Source: Kryptolebias marmoratus (Eukaryota > Chordata > Actinopteri > Cyprinodontiformes > Rivulidae). Taken from it: DNA of 64,000 nucleotides. Of the stretch, positions 34,724-47,872 are shown in pieces (the first letter of the stretch is position 1; every line of letters begins with the position of its first letter). Location: assembly GCF_001649575.2 (NCBI RefSeq), contig NC_051444.1, positions 19,272,150 through 19,336,149 of the forward strand, in the 5' to 3' direction. A program made the position numbers and the translations under genes. The notes under the pieces are model-generated. The model was not told the DNA's origin. It worked only from the letters and a program-made list of their open reading frames with translations, and searched no databases.

Positions 34724-35109
34724 TTTCTTGACATATTTTTTAATACAACAAAATGCCAAATGCTAACTTTTTTGTCATTGTTTTGGCACAAACTACAGTC
34801 GAAGGTCTGGTTTTGTGGATAACGGAATGTGAAATGGGGGAATTAAAGAAGAAGAGGTGGGCCAAAACCCTGGATAGCACAGATGGGGGCATAGAGCTCA
34901 TACTCAAAGCTAATAACAACTCATTTTGGAGCATGACAGAGGTCATCAGATTACTCACAATCAGCCATTAAATAAAAGCTGTAGAGTGATACTTGAAACC
35001 TAATTTAATGGGGGAAAAAATCCCTCTTGACAATTACTGTCTTTTTAATTATGGAACTATTTTTAACCACCACCACTTCAACGACCACCAGAACACTATC
35101 TAACTGACT
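34238..35109. other. Unique sequence with a (TTC)n tract
   Basis: There is no gene. The (CTT/TTC)n run at 34683-34722 is a simple repeat and accounts for the poly-F frame across it. Confidence 0.6.
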
Positions 35110-35306
<197 letters not shown>

Positions 35307-36306
35307 TACACTATATTGCAAAAAGTAATCACTCACCTCCTTTACACACATATGGACATGAGTGACACCCCATTCTTAACCCATAGGGTTTAATATGATG
35401 TATATTAACAGCTAAAGCAGCTTCAACACTTCAAGGAAGGTTTTCCACAGGTTTAGGAGTGTTTATGGGAATTTTTGACCATTCTTCCAGAAGCACATTT
35501 GTGAGGTCAGCCACTGATATTGGACGAGAGGCCTGGCTCACAGTACTTTAATTCATCCATGGCAGAACAAGGTGAACAAGGTGTTCTGTTGGATTGAGGT
35601 CAGGACTCTGTGCAGGCCAGTCAAGTTCTTCCACGCGAAAGTCGCTCATCCATGTCTTTATGGACCTTGCTTTGTGCCCTGGTGTGCAGTCATGTTGGAA
35701 CAGGAAGGGGCCATCCCCAAACTGTTCCCACAAAGTTGGAAGCATTAAATTGTCCAAAATGTCTTGGTATGCTGAAGAATTTTGGAGTTCCTTTCACAGG
35801 AACAGCTCCTGAAAAGCAACCCCACACTATAACCCCCCCCACCACCACCACCACCACCAAAGTTTACACAATGCAGTCAGGCAAGCACCGTTTTTCTGGA
35901 AACCACCAAACCCAGACTCGTCCATCAGATTGCCAGACAGAGAAGCATGATTCGTCCCTCCAGAGAACATGTCTCCACCGCTCTAGAGTTCAGTGGGGAT
36001 GAGCTATACACCACTGCATCTGATGCTTTGCATTGGTGATGTAAATCTTAGATGCAGTTGATCGGCCAGGGAAACCCACTCCATGAAGCACTCCACACAC
36101 TGTTCCTGAGCTAATCTGAAGGCCACATGAAGCTTGTAGGTGTGTAGCTGTCGACTCTTCAGAATGTTGGCGACCTCTGTGTACTATGAGCCTCAGTATC
36201 CGCTGAACCCGCTCTGTGCTTTTACATGGCCTACCACTTTGTAAGTGAGTTGGTAGTTCCAAATAGGTTTTGACCAAAATGTTATTCACTGTCAGACTCT
36301 GGACCA
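35307..36306 (-). pseudogene. Tc1/mariner-like transposon with broken DDE transposase
   Basis: The left end is TACACTATATTGCAAAAAGT, starting at the TA target, and matches the terminal repeat of a common fish Tc1-like element. The minus strand encodes most of the transposase. Parts of the DDE catalytic core can be read: VLWRDES (first D, near 35950), FLFQHDCTPGHKARS (second D, near 35680) and SPDLNPTEHL (near 35600), which carries the third acidic residue, E. WGCFSG is also present. Stops, frameshifts and a CCA-repeat expansion (35838-35860) inactivate it. The right side ends near 36306 inside the N-terminal DNA-binding region, so the other terminal repeat and the start are missing. About 1.0 kb remains of an element usually near 1.6 kb. 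Confidence 0.88.
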
Positions 36307-37004
36307 CTAAACTAAAAAGTCAATAATGCAGAATTATTTGTTTTCTAATTTATTTTTCAAGTAACATAACACTGAAGCTGGTTAGGGATTGAGTCTAGCC
36401 TTTTACAATGAGGAAGGATCTGAGGCTGCTGCTGTCTGTGAGTTAGTTTAATGCCATTCAGCAATCAGATTATTTAAAAGCATGACTGGATACCAGAACA
36501 TAGCCAAGCAATTGTGAAATTCCAAAATATGTTTAATTAGACAAGAGACACTTCAGGGCTGATGAGTGTATCTTGTAGATTTATTTTGTGCCTCGCTCTA
36601 TGCGACTGTGATTACTGATTAATTGTGCTGCCCAATTTGGATTTAATATATCACTGTCAATGGGAACCTGTTTTTGGATATGTGCAAGATTATGTAGCAT
36701 AAACATGATAATGACAAATAATGTTTTCTTTTATTAGTGCTAAGCTCTAAATAGTATTTCAAAGCAAGGGTTTTGGCTTGATCATAAGACTGTGAATCAT
36801 AACGTTGCTAGGTTTCCAGTCTAATAAAATACCTTCACAGTTTATTGATTTATTATTGTTCAGACAATTTTGGTTGCAAGCAATCAAGACTAGACAATAT
36901 TTTCAGAACTTTCAGAATTTCAGCTGTTCTTTAATCTCAACAGACTGAAAAAAACCTGGAAGTAGGCAGATCAGATTCTTACTGGCTTAAAATGTGCACA
37001 GACA
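36307..37004. other. Unique AT-rich sequence
   Basis: No gene or repeat is recognised in this stretch. Confidence 0.5.
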
Positions 37005-37510
37005 GCCTCAAGCGATTTCAGGTATCTGGGAGTTTTGTTCACGAGCAATGGAACAATGGAACGAGGCTAACGAACTGTGGCAAATCAGGGTCATTGCGTT
37101 GTTCTGTAAAGAAAAAATTGAGCCACAAAGAGAAGCTCTGAATTTACTGTCTTCTTCATTGTCATGAGATATGAGCTCCCAGATACACGGGATGAAATGA
37201 GTGTCCTCTGTAGACTGGCTGTGCTCAGCCTTGCAGATAGATAGGGTGAGAAGCTCCGTCATCTAAGGGGAAGTTTGGATGCAGCCTCTGCATTAAAATG
37301 AGTCAGCTGAGGTGGTTTGGGATTAGGATGCCTCCAGGCTACCTCCCTCTGGAGGTTTACTGGGCACCTCCTACTAAAAGGAGACCCTGGGGCAGACCTA
37401 GGACTCATTGGTGAGATTATATAGCCTTTCTAGGTTGGGAATATCATGAGAAGGAGGTGGATAGTCTCACTGGGGAGAGGGATGTCTGGGTTTCCCTCCT
37501 GGACCTCTGT
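37005..37510 (+). mobile_element. LINE C-terminal fragment (Nimb/I- or RTE-like)
   Basis: The plus strand follows a familiar fish LINE end: FRYLGVLFTSNG (37017-37050), KKKIEPQREALNLL (37107-37145), a DRVRSSVI block (37240-37263), a SQLRWFG-like and RMPPGYLPLEVYWAPPTKR segment (37300-37380), PWGRPRTHW (37385-37410), a short-deleted middle, and GERDVWVSLLDL (37477-37512). Stops and frameshifts are scattered through it. The final tail with ATGG repeats is missing here but is present in the fragment at 59.9 kb. Confidence 0.8.
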
Positions 37511-37898
37511 GACCTTTGTACAGATAAGTGAAAAATAAACAAACAACATATAACTGATAACATTTTTCAGGTAGGATATTTAGAGTAGTTCATCTGTTGC
37601 AAATTGTTAGAAACAAAGGATAAGAAGGACAATTTTGTTCCCCTGGTTCCATACAAATCAACCTGCTCAGTTTTGCACGTAAAAACAAACAAGAGGTTGA
37701 AAAGTGACAGTTGCCTTTGTCTGATTTTTATAGCAATAAAATCTTCATTATCAATATTTTGTATGTATGTATTTGGGTCAAAATAAGTAATAAAGTGAAA
37801 GTTAAAAAATATATTATATTAATATTATAAATATGTCGCACTGTTAATCAATCATCAGTCAATTATTTCAATATCATAGAAGAAAGCTAGTTGTAACT
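37511..37898. other. Unique AT-rich sequence
   Basis: I see nothing recognisable in this stretch. Confidence 0.5.
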
Positions 37899-37919
37899 TC
37901 ACACACACACACACACACG

Positions 37920-37956
<37 letters not shown>
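37899..37956. repeat. (AC)n(AT)n microsatellite
   Basis: About 19 AC units with one GC interruption are followed by about 10 AT units. Confidence 0.95.
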
Positions 37957-40900
37957 GAATTGGCTTGTGAGGCTGCTTATGTGTTTTTCACTGGTTGCAA
38001 AAGCCTTGCATTTAATGCTGCTGTGCCTAATCAGCAATTACCACTGCTGTATGAGATTTTTATGGACTTTATTAACACACGCAAACAGAAACACACATTC
38101 ACACTGTGAACAGTGAACATGCCTTGAAGCCAGTTCATATTGGGAGAGATTCAGGACCAAAAACAGTGAAAACAAAAAAACAACAAGAAAAAAAAAATAT
38201 TTAAAACTAATTAAAAACACCAGAAACCTACTGGAAAGAAGAGAATGTTAATCGGAATGTACAGCAGCAATCCTGTGAGTGGTTCTCTTTCACTCCCTCT
38301 TCTCAACTAATAATTTCACAGCTTTTTGTAAAAACCTTTAATGTCAAATAAAACCGATATAAAATTGAATGAGGTGTTTAATGGAGTCTGGAGCTGCAGG
38401 AGCACACTGGCCCAACATGATTTCTGGGGTGAATTCTAATAAGAAATAGATCCTCTGAATGGCTGCCGAGTGGGTGAAGGGGAGCGGGGGTTACAGTGGG
38501 AAAGAGAAAGTGACTTCTGTACAGAATGTGAGTTAACTGACAACATAAGCTGTGCAGAGACTGTTGTACTGCTCCCCTGAATATAAATGTTCCACTTCTG
38601 CTTCCCTTCTGTCATGCTACTAAAAAATTCTGCACATTTGACCATGTTTAATAATTAATACTTTAAAAAAAGGAGCAAGCAAACAAACAAAACAATTGTC
38701 TAAAATGTTTTTTTTTATGTCTTCACATGCAGAATAGAAAAGCCTGAGATTATTTTCCGACTTGCATTAGTGGTCATTCAATACTTATGGACATTTTTTC
38801 ACTCACTTCTGATTCAATATCAACTCTGCACTGCCACTGCCGCTTATGTTTGTCGGATCAATGGCACACTGGGCAAAAATTGATCAAGATAGGAATCGAA
38901 AGGAAGACTCTGTGCTCAAAATTGAATCAAAATCAAGAGCTACTTCAGCAGAGTCTCACTTAGGATTGATCTGCAGATATGAAATGTAGACAGTAACATT
39001 GACAAACAGGTACACCTTGGGTCCATGCTGGGAATAAACATCAATATTGCATTCAGTATAACATAATGTGATTTATCAGTCAGGGTTTAAAATTCTTTGG
39101 GCCATTTAAGTCAGCTACAATGTTGAAGTAGAGGTCGTGAGGAACCCTGCCAGACCTTTGAAGGGTAAATCTTAAATCTTTCCTTTCTAAATAAAACGTC
39201 CTTCGCATCCTGTGTTTGCAGACTATTAACTTTGACATATGTACAGTGGCCACTGCAGATGAGCGCACAGTGCCCTTCAGCTAAGTTATAGTTGCCATCT
39301 CAATGTATAATATCTGACTTAAAGTGATGATTAGGCCTTGTTCCAGATTTATTTTTTTATTTTCTTTAACTCTGTATGCTCACATGTCATTTTGCAGCAT
39401 CTAACAGCGGCCCAAGGCAGACCCTCACAGCAAGTCTGGATTACTGTAAATTGCTGTGAAGATAAAGCTGTTGCCTGCGAGCCAGACAGAACAATAATTC
39501 TCCACTCCACTCCTATTATGGGCTTTTCATTTCTTCCATTTATTTCATAGCGACTGAATGGGACTGAACTTTTCATCATCACTGTTACCATCTGCTTGCA
39601 TACCTGCCCGGCACGGGAATGAATGCCATCTGACAAATACCGAAGCTCAGTCAAGCTTTAAGAAGTAATAACAAAGCTGATTGAAAGTTTATTATGTCTA
39701 TTGTCTTCGCCTACCAGTGCAAAACAAAAGCTCTCCACCAGCATGAATGACCTCCTTCTTCAAACTGAAGTGGAGCGTCGCACCAAAATGTGACGCTAAT
39801 CCTGAATCCACGAGATTAAAGAAGTTGTGCTCAGCGGTGTTAAAAGAGAAAATAATAATCTGGCGGTCACGCTTCATTCCATTTCCTGGATGCTGACATG
39901 CAAATGAGGCTCATTTGTATAATCTTTTCAAATGAAAAACATAATCAAATACCATCAGAAGACATCAATATTCAATTAGGTGTCACTTATGCAAAGTCAT
40001 GCAGTAGATGGAATTGAGAGGGTTGGGAAGAGGGCCTCTTTTAGAAGAGAAGATAAATTGGTGTACAGCTTGTGCCATGTAAAGTGACTGGAAGTCATGG
40101 TTTACTGTCTGTCACCACATTAGTGACAGTCCTTCAAGCTTTTTCTGTGGATTGATGTTTATTTGCCAACACCTTCTGTTTTGTTGTATACAATACTGAT
40201 TTTTATAATAACGATACCATGACTTGGAGTATATTCTTGCTATATTTAATCCTGTAGAAAACCACCACACAACTGGCAAGTGCTGAATCATTCATGATGC
40301 ATAACAGATCCATGTATGTCAATTCTACCAACTTGAGTTTTAAATAATCTGAGTCATGATCCTTTCTGGTGGCTCTGTGTAATTTAAAACTGGCATCCAA
40401 AGAAGGAATTCCTGAAGAGCAACATACTGAGTCCCTGTTTATTTGAGTTTTTTTTAAGCAATCTTTTGTTCAGGTTAGGACACAAAGTGATGTGCATTTC
40501 TTCAAGAATGTTTAATTTAAAATCTGCTGGATGTAAACTAATGAACCTAGGAGCAGGTAGGCAGCGGTCTTCTGGGCAACATATATAACAATGAAAACAA
40601 CTGATGAAGCAATTCACTAGGCTAATAGAATCACAAGCATCTTCATGAGTCTGAGCCTGTTTAATTGAAATGAAAACAAGTGAAAGTCTTGAAGAATTCT
40701 TAAAATGGTAAAGTTCTCAGGTTTCTGTTTTTATAACAATCCCAGCATTTTTCTTCAAGTAATTGTCTTTATTTATTTTTTTAATCAGACATTCAACTTG
40801 AAAGCGGTATGGGGGAGAATAACACAGTTTAGTTATTGGAAAGACTTGCAACCATAAATATATAAATATACATATTTTTTCCATCCATTCAAATTGGTGA

Positions 40901-43295
40901 CGTTTCAAATAAAAGCCTGTGTCTGGAATCATCTTGCATGATATGCGCCAGTTTATTCACGCCAGTCCATCCTTGCAATTTTACATAACTGTCACTGGGT
41001 TAAAACAGAGCCAACCCAGCCCAGATGTGGTGCCGCTTTGACCCGTGCAGTCAGCCTCATCACAGTTTCTCTGCTGAATACTAATGTGCACCTGCTTTGG
41101 TAGCATGAACAAAATAGATGCCTTGTTTCTATTCAGACTCAGATCCTGTGGTCTCTCATATCTATTCCCTTTAACCTTTGTTTTCCCTGAAGACATATCA
41201 TGGGAGAACCAGAATTCATTATAATTATGCATTCACTTTCAGTTCATTGATTGGCAAGCTCAGGCCGGAAGATTTTGTGAAACATTTGGATGGAAAAATA
41301 CTGCTTCTAAACTAAGTTACCAATTTCAAACACGTGGGAAATCGTTACAAGGCTCACTCCCACATTTGCTCAGTTTTCTCCTCGTGTCTCGTTTTTCAAG
41401 TTAGAAATCTTCTTAAGTGGGAATTTCCAAAATAACATTCTCTTCAAACAAACATTTCACTTTTAATCATTGAATTTTTTCTCTCCTTCACAATTCATCG
41501 TGGTATTGCAGGCTCTTTTGAAGCTTTTTTTTTTTTCTTTTTTCTTAGTGTCCACTGGGATTTGCTCCCCTGTGGCCTCTCTGCTTACACCAAAGCTTCT
41601 CTTTTCAAACCGGGCTTTGAGTAAAGAGGGAAAAATGAGGAAAAAAGAAACCTCATAGGGAAATCGCTGTTGAACTGATGAGCAATTCACCTGTGCATAC
41701 CTGACAGGAATAGTGATGTTATCGCCTTGTCTATTCTCAGTAACACAGGAATATGATTTCTCACTGGACATTCACATGTCAGTCAAGAAGTTGGGTATAG
41801 ATGCACAAAAACTGTTCATTACACACGGCTGTGCATGCTGTGATGACCCAACAAGAATGTATAAAAGACAAGCTTCACTGTTTGCTTGTTTGAATTTATC
41901 CAAGTTTCTTCTGATTGTAGTTTGACTTCTCAGAAACCTTTTTTGAATTTTTCTTCCCCACTGAGTAAAGTATTATTAGAATCCCTGAGGCTGTGCTGCG
42001 GTATCTGGCTCTGGGATGTAGGCGGTGTATCCTAAGTAACATCAACATGGATAGCTGGACCCAAAGTTTCCCAGCAGTAGCCTACATGGCATTGTAATGA
42101 GATGATCAGTGTTCTCTACCTGTCAGTGGTTTCAGTGTTGTGGCTGATTAGTGTTTCTATGTTTGTATATAATGCAAGCGGCTGAGTGTCTTCGAATAGT
42201 CAGGCTGATAAGAAGCAAAACACGGGCAGGTTATAGTTTGATAAAGCACATGAAAAAGTACCGGATGTACCAGGGACACAATCAGTGGTGTCCTTCAGTG
42301 ACATTTGATAGCAGAAGGTTCGGCAAAAAATGACATTACTTCTTTCTGGGTGCTTTCTACAACTATCATGCTCAGGTTTACGGGAGTTTTTCGCCATCTT
42401 ATGAATTATTTTGCATTCATGCTACCACAAAGTTGAATTTTTTTTTTATATGCACAGTACTGGGCAAACATTTTTAAACACACTGTAACAAATCACTATA
42501 GTTTAAGCAGTAAAGATTTCCACAAAAACCTCTAGTTTTGTCATGTTACATTAACTGTGTTTCACAGGGCAATATGGGGGAAACCTACTTTTAGCATAAA
42601 TACATTTTAAAACTGCAGGCAAGAGGGGTTTTTCCTGCAGATGGTACACATAGTTATTTCTATTTAAAAATGTCCTGTGCAATGTATCAGTGAGAAAAGA
42701 ACAAACTTTGGAGCACTAGCTGAGGTAGCTGGAGATCATCCTCTATCAACTATCCACTCATTTATAACATGTAACTTGAACTTAGGTTTCAAGTTAAAAA
42801 TATGATTCAGCTTGGTATATATTTTTTTCTTTCTGTATGGTTTGTGCATGTTTGAGTAACTTGCTAAGTAAGCTACTGTGGGTAAACCTCTGATAGAACC
42901 AGGATGGATGGCCATCTGCCTCAACCAGCTAGAAATTGAGAAGATTGAGTTGCCTTGATGTTTTCAGTTGTACAAATGTTGGCTGTTCCTTTTTTACAAG
43001 GTTCTTCTCATGCAGTGATTTTCAACAGCTTAGGGCAATCTTGACCAATCAAAACAACACAAAAGCACCCCACACAATGGCTATTTTGATGTCTGTTTTG
43101 TATTATATCCATCATTTAGTTGGTCAATAATAGCAATCATAAACTTGCATACAAGGGACATACCAACCAGTTCTAAAACCCAATTTTATTTAAACAAGTT
43201 AGAGCATCACACTCCCTATACCAGAAGTAGAGTCCGCATCAGCCAGCTCATTTCCCAGTGCTTATTTATTTTCATTGATGTAAAAAACAAAAGAC
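37957..43295. other. Long unique stretch without genes
   Basis: There are no transposons, tRNAs or coding exons that I can recognise. Frames up to 102 codons (41463-41771 minus) include poly-K/poly-F runs and lack domains. A block around 39865-40000 is listed separately. A 65-codon minus frame at 42200-42397 lies in slightly GC-richer DNA but is unrecognised. Confidence 0.5.
39865..40000. promoter_or_regulatory. Possible conserved noncoding element with POU octamer
   Basis: The block contains the exact octamer ATGCAAAT (39898-39905). This overlaps a 17-bp palindrome, CAAATGAG-G-CTCATTTG (39901-39917). CAATTAGG and other homeodomain cores follow. There are no repeats and it is distinct from its AT-rich flanks. 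The motif matches are direct; function is inferred. Confidence 0.3.
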
Positions 43296-43400
<105 letters not shown>

Positions 43401-45791
43401 GTGTATTGGATAATAAAGCTTTAATGTGGAAACAGCAATCTGCCTGTTCAACTGTTCAGGAGTACAAAACAAGAGGTGAACTACTACAGTTTTTGAAGTT
43501 ATGATTCATGTATCCGCTGATACTTTTCTTTGCTCTATTCAAAGTGCTGATAAGACCCAACACAATGGTGAGATTAGAGTCGCGATTGGACACATTCTCG
43601 AGACATGTAGTGTTTAAAATCTCCTGACTGCCTGTAATTCTCCTCCTCTCTACCCCTACCCTGTAACAACAGACCCTTGATAATGTTATTGCTCATGGTT
43701 CATGACCAGAGGAGATAAGAGAAATAGGTTTCCTTAAGCCCTGCACAGGCTTAACCTATGACTCTACTTATAGCAAGCCTCCAAGACCCTGACAGCCCAG
43801 TTAGCTTTAGTTTTGTACAATACCTTGACACGGCACATAACAAATTTTAATACTCCACATGTAATGTATGTTTTATGTAAAGCTTTTATTGTAAAATCTA
43901 TATGTACAATCTGAAATATTCCATTCAAAGGGGAAACAACAGCCATTTCACAGCATCATCATGTCATTATTACACCTCTAGTAACATGGCTATATTTGTC
44001 TTTAGTAAGCAATGATGAGGTCACCTGTCTTTATTTATTGTACTGTATGTTAGACATGCTACTTGTTTAAACATAGGAACTAAAGACTAAAAACTAGGTC
44101 TGTATTTACAAAAGAAATGTGAACAAGGTTTCCTGAAAAGCATGGGTTTTGTTTTAATGTGTAAATATGAATAAGGTTTGGCTATTTTCTGTGCTGTTTA
44201 TTTTTTTTTGTATATCTGAGAAGTTCTCATGGAGTGCAATGGCACATAATATTGTAACAAAATAAATGTCAAATGGTTTGGTCTTTACATAAAACCACAA
44301 ATACAGTTGTGCTGTACAGAGTTCCACTACACTACATTGAGTTTTTCACTTGGGTCAGGCTGTACAGTACATGGGGGAAAAAAAAGTAGGTAATGTCCAA
44401 AGGTAAAGCCTAAATTAAGTGAGCTTAGGTATGATCTTCTTGCACATGTAATGTGCATGCAAATCTTTAGAAATGAGTGGATATTAAAGAATTACTGATA
44501 ATTTCTCCCATCTCAATTTGTGAGGACAAATTTCTGAACCTAGCTACTTTAACCTTTGTTATTTGGACTAACATTCACACTCTCCATATACATTTTTAAA
44601 TGACAAAATACAAATCCCTAGTAGAGCTGTAGCAGCTCCTAAGTATAAATAGCAGTTCAAGCTGCTTGCTTGAATAGGCCCTAAATTATTTTTTAATTTT
44701 AGTCTTACAAATGTTTTTTTTCAAGACAAAATCTACGCTGTTGGACACAGCAGGTCCATATTGCACGCCATTCTTGCATATGATAAGAACACATGAGGTC
44801 TGGAAACTAGTAATGGATGTATCAATGAGTTAAAATCAGCAGAATGTGTACATTTGACAGGCTCATTTCTGCCCCTATGAGACTCTAATACTGCAGTTCT
44901 GCTCACTGCTGACAGGGTGAAAGGATAAATCTTCTGATCACTGCAGACGTTGACCTGTCCTGCCCCAAATCTGCAACAAAGTGCAAAAAAAACTGAGAAT
45001 GAATCACCACACATCATTTTTAATTTCACTTCAAGGAGCTAACATAGTTGAGAAACACACAGAACAAAACAAGACACAGTAAGCTAAGTAATTAAGTATT
45101 TAACATTATGTATTTGGAAGAACTATTTACTAGGGTGAATGTTATTTTTAGAATGTCTGTATCTCCCGTGCTTGTCGTAAAGATGCATAAACTACCCATT
45201 TATCAGTAGTTATCTTGACAATGTGACAGCCTTAAATTTATAATGTAGTAATCTGGAGGAAAAAAAAAAAAATAGGAGTCCTGTCAACTTTTTTTTAACA
45301 ACCACGATAAATCAGATTCAATAAATAAATAAAAACTATCCACCAACATTCAAATACTATTCTATAGAATATATATCTGGCTCAAAGAATCTTTTAATTA
45401 CACCTCTTATATTAAATGGGCTGGATAGGATTTTGTTTTAGTTTGAAGTACCTAATCAAAAACCAACAGGAAACAATGGAATACAGCATTGAACGTTCTC
45501 CGCAGTAATTTGAGTGCTCTTGTCATATTTACTTCTATGGAGGGGGTGAAGTTAATGATCATAGGACAACACATCATCTGGATAACAACACATCAAAGCC
45601 ACTGAAGGATGTTTTTCTTTATTTCTTTTTTTTTCATGAATAGTGCAAAATCAACAGTCCAAATCATGTTTCATGCGCCACAACATTTTTTAATGTACAC
45701 ACATGCCATTTGAAGCATGTGGTTTGAAGGGACACTTTGCAGCCCAGTGTTATTAGAATAGCAGTTATGATGTGTCAAGTCAAGCACCATG
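43401..45791. other. Unique sequence
   Basis: No gene or repeat is recognised. The 98-codon minus frame at 44733-45029 has no domain. Confidence 0.5.
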
Positions 45792-46138
45792 CCCATCCAT
45801 ACATTTTCTAAAGCCACTTGATCCTATTCAGGGTCACAAGGAGCTGGTGGCCATCTCCAACAATCATTAAGCGAGAGACAGGTACACACTAGACAGGTCG
45901 CCAGTCCATCATAAGGCCATATAGAGACAAATAAACATTCATGCTCACACTCAGGGCCAATTTAGTGTTGCCAAATATCCTAACAAACATGTTTTTTGGA
46001 CAGTGTTAGGAAACTGTTGTACCAAGAGAAAACAGGCTTACCGGGAGAACATGCAAACTCCAGAGAGAAATGCTCCAGCCAGGAGTTGAACTCAGAACCT
46101 TCTAGCTGCAAGGCAAAAACCGTGCCGCTGTGCAGCCT
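45792..46138 (-). mobile_element. tRNA-derived SINE, copy 3 (old)
   Basis: The order of blocks is the same as in the copies at 5.1 and 13.6 kb: CCATCCATACATTTTCT tail, ACTAGACAGGTCGCCAGTCC, ACATTCATGCTCACACTCAG, GGGAGAACATGCAAACTCCA, AGCTGCAAGGCAAAAACCGT head. It differs at many positions, the A- and B-box sequences are eroded, and I found no convincing flanking duplication. It is therefore the oldest of the three copies. Frames of 82 and 128 codons overlapping it are not genes. Confidence 0.85.
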
Positions 46139-47741
46139 TAGCATGTTAAAGCGGCATATTTTATCTGTTATTTTGGAGTTTTCACTTTGCAAATTGACAA
46201 GATGGCATTCTGATGTGTATTTTAATGTAATCCTAATCTTTTGACAAGTCACACAAAGAAAAAAAGAAAGAAAGAAAAAAACACTAAAAAGCTTTAAGTA
46301 CAAAAAATGACATTCAGGAATTGTCTTGTGTAAATCTATTGTCACAAGGTCATGTTGACGACACACACAAAACTATAAGAAAAAAATGTCAAAGAGCTGT
46401 ACAAGAAATACTGAAGCTCAATTATACACATTTTTAAATTAATTAAACCATTTTTTAATTTTTAAACAGTCAAAAAGAATAATTTTGTCTTCAAAAGATG
46501 CATGTCTTGATGTGTAGCACAGTCTTTTTGTTAAGCTAGATGGTTTACATTCCCTTCTCAAAGGTCCTCTGTTGTCACAACACACTGCATTCACATGTAA
46601 ATGGATTTGCATCCATTTCAGAACAAGTTTTTAATTTCGTTAATAAAGGCCTTTCTAAGCTAAAATAACTTCCACAAAAGGAGAGTTACAAAGTCTAAAT
46701 TTATCCCAGATATAAAAAAAAATTATAAAGTGATTAGCATTTTAAAAGGATAAACTTTCAGGTTTGGCTGTTTTGATCTATCATGGCTGCTGCTTAAAAT
46801 TGTTTCCTAAGGTTATTCTTAACACCTTTAAGTGGATATAAATAAGCATTAGCCCCAAACTGAAGTCAGGATGTTAAAGTTAAAGTGTGCATGAATGGGT
46901 CATTGTGACTGAATAGTTACAATAGCATTACACTTAATCTTATTTCTAAATGTAGCCTTATCAACGACAGAAAACATCAAATTTTGCCATGTAAGCAAAA
47001 TCCCTGGTCAAAAACCTGCAACACAAACTTAGTAACAAACAATTCTGCCTGCACACTGTCTGAAATTACTCTCCCACAAGAGAAATCTGGGAGAGTAATG
47101 TATATGTAAAAAGAATGGGGGGAGGGAAATATGACAACAGGTTTACCACTGGGGTTATAAAGTAGGCACCTCCCATCACAGATGTTTAATTGAATTCAGC
47201 TTGCAGCACCTCCGCAATGATCAACTATAAATTCTGAAATGTCAGGAACAGACTTCCCCACTGTTTACCTGCTCACAGTTCTAATTAAACCCACACAGAC
47301 GATCTCTATTCTTACTATCTGCACAGGAGGCTTGTCCTAATTTTACTATCAAGCACAACTTCTCATCATTTCTTCATTTTAGTTACATTATCATAACATA
47401 ATGACATTGGCGGATTTCAGAAAACTGGGAGGACTGTTCATAGCATTTAAAAGTCAAATTATAAGCATAAATTTGATGGTGAAAACCAGTAGGAGGACGT
47501 AGCAGTTGGTATTTTATAATTCTATTGTGAACACACCTGCATGAATGACCTTCATGGAAGAATTATCTGTAGAAAATCCTCACAACAAAAATCAGCATGA
47601 GACGTTTGCAAATGAACATCTAAACAAGGCTTGTACATTTGGGATCTGTTTGTGTGAAGTATAAATAGAAGATTTTGGCTGAGCAAAGGTAAACTTTGAG
47701 AACGATGATACAGAATTTTATGAATAAAACATATCTCCAGC
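46139..47741. other. Unique AT-rich sequence
   Basis: No gene or repeat is recognised in this stretch. Confidence 0.5.
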
Positions 47742-47872
47742 TGTTAAGCATGGGGTTGGATCGATCATGCTTTGGGCTTTTGTTCCACTCCAAACTATGG
47801 GGAACTTTTTCCAGGCAGAGGGAAAAATTGAATAAAATAAACCCCACCAAATTCTGGAAATAACACTGTTTC
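47742..47872 (+). mobile_element. Short Tc1/mariner-like transposase fragment
   Basis: The plus strand reads KHGVGSIMLWAF (47746-47781), a degenerate form of the GGGSIMLWG(C/A)F motif of Tc1-like transposases, followed by GNFFQAEGKIE and HQILEITL. This order is known from a fish Tc1-like element. Stops follow and no ends are visible. Confidence 0.55.

Noticed and set aside
34619..34822. Poly-phenylalanine frame
   Set aside because: It is the translation of a TTC simple repeat.
35610..36002. 130-codon plus-strand frame
   Set aside because: It is antisense to the Tc1-like transposase, which is clearly coded on the minus strand.
45980..46366. 128-codon minus-strand frame
   Set aside because: It overlaps the old SINE copy and has no domain.
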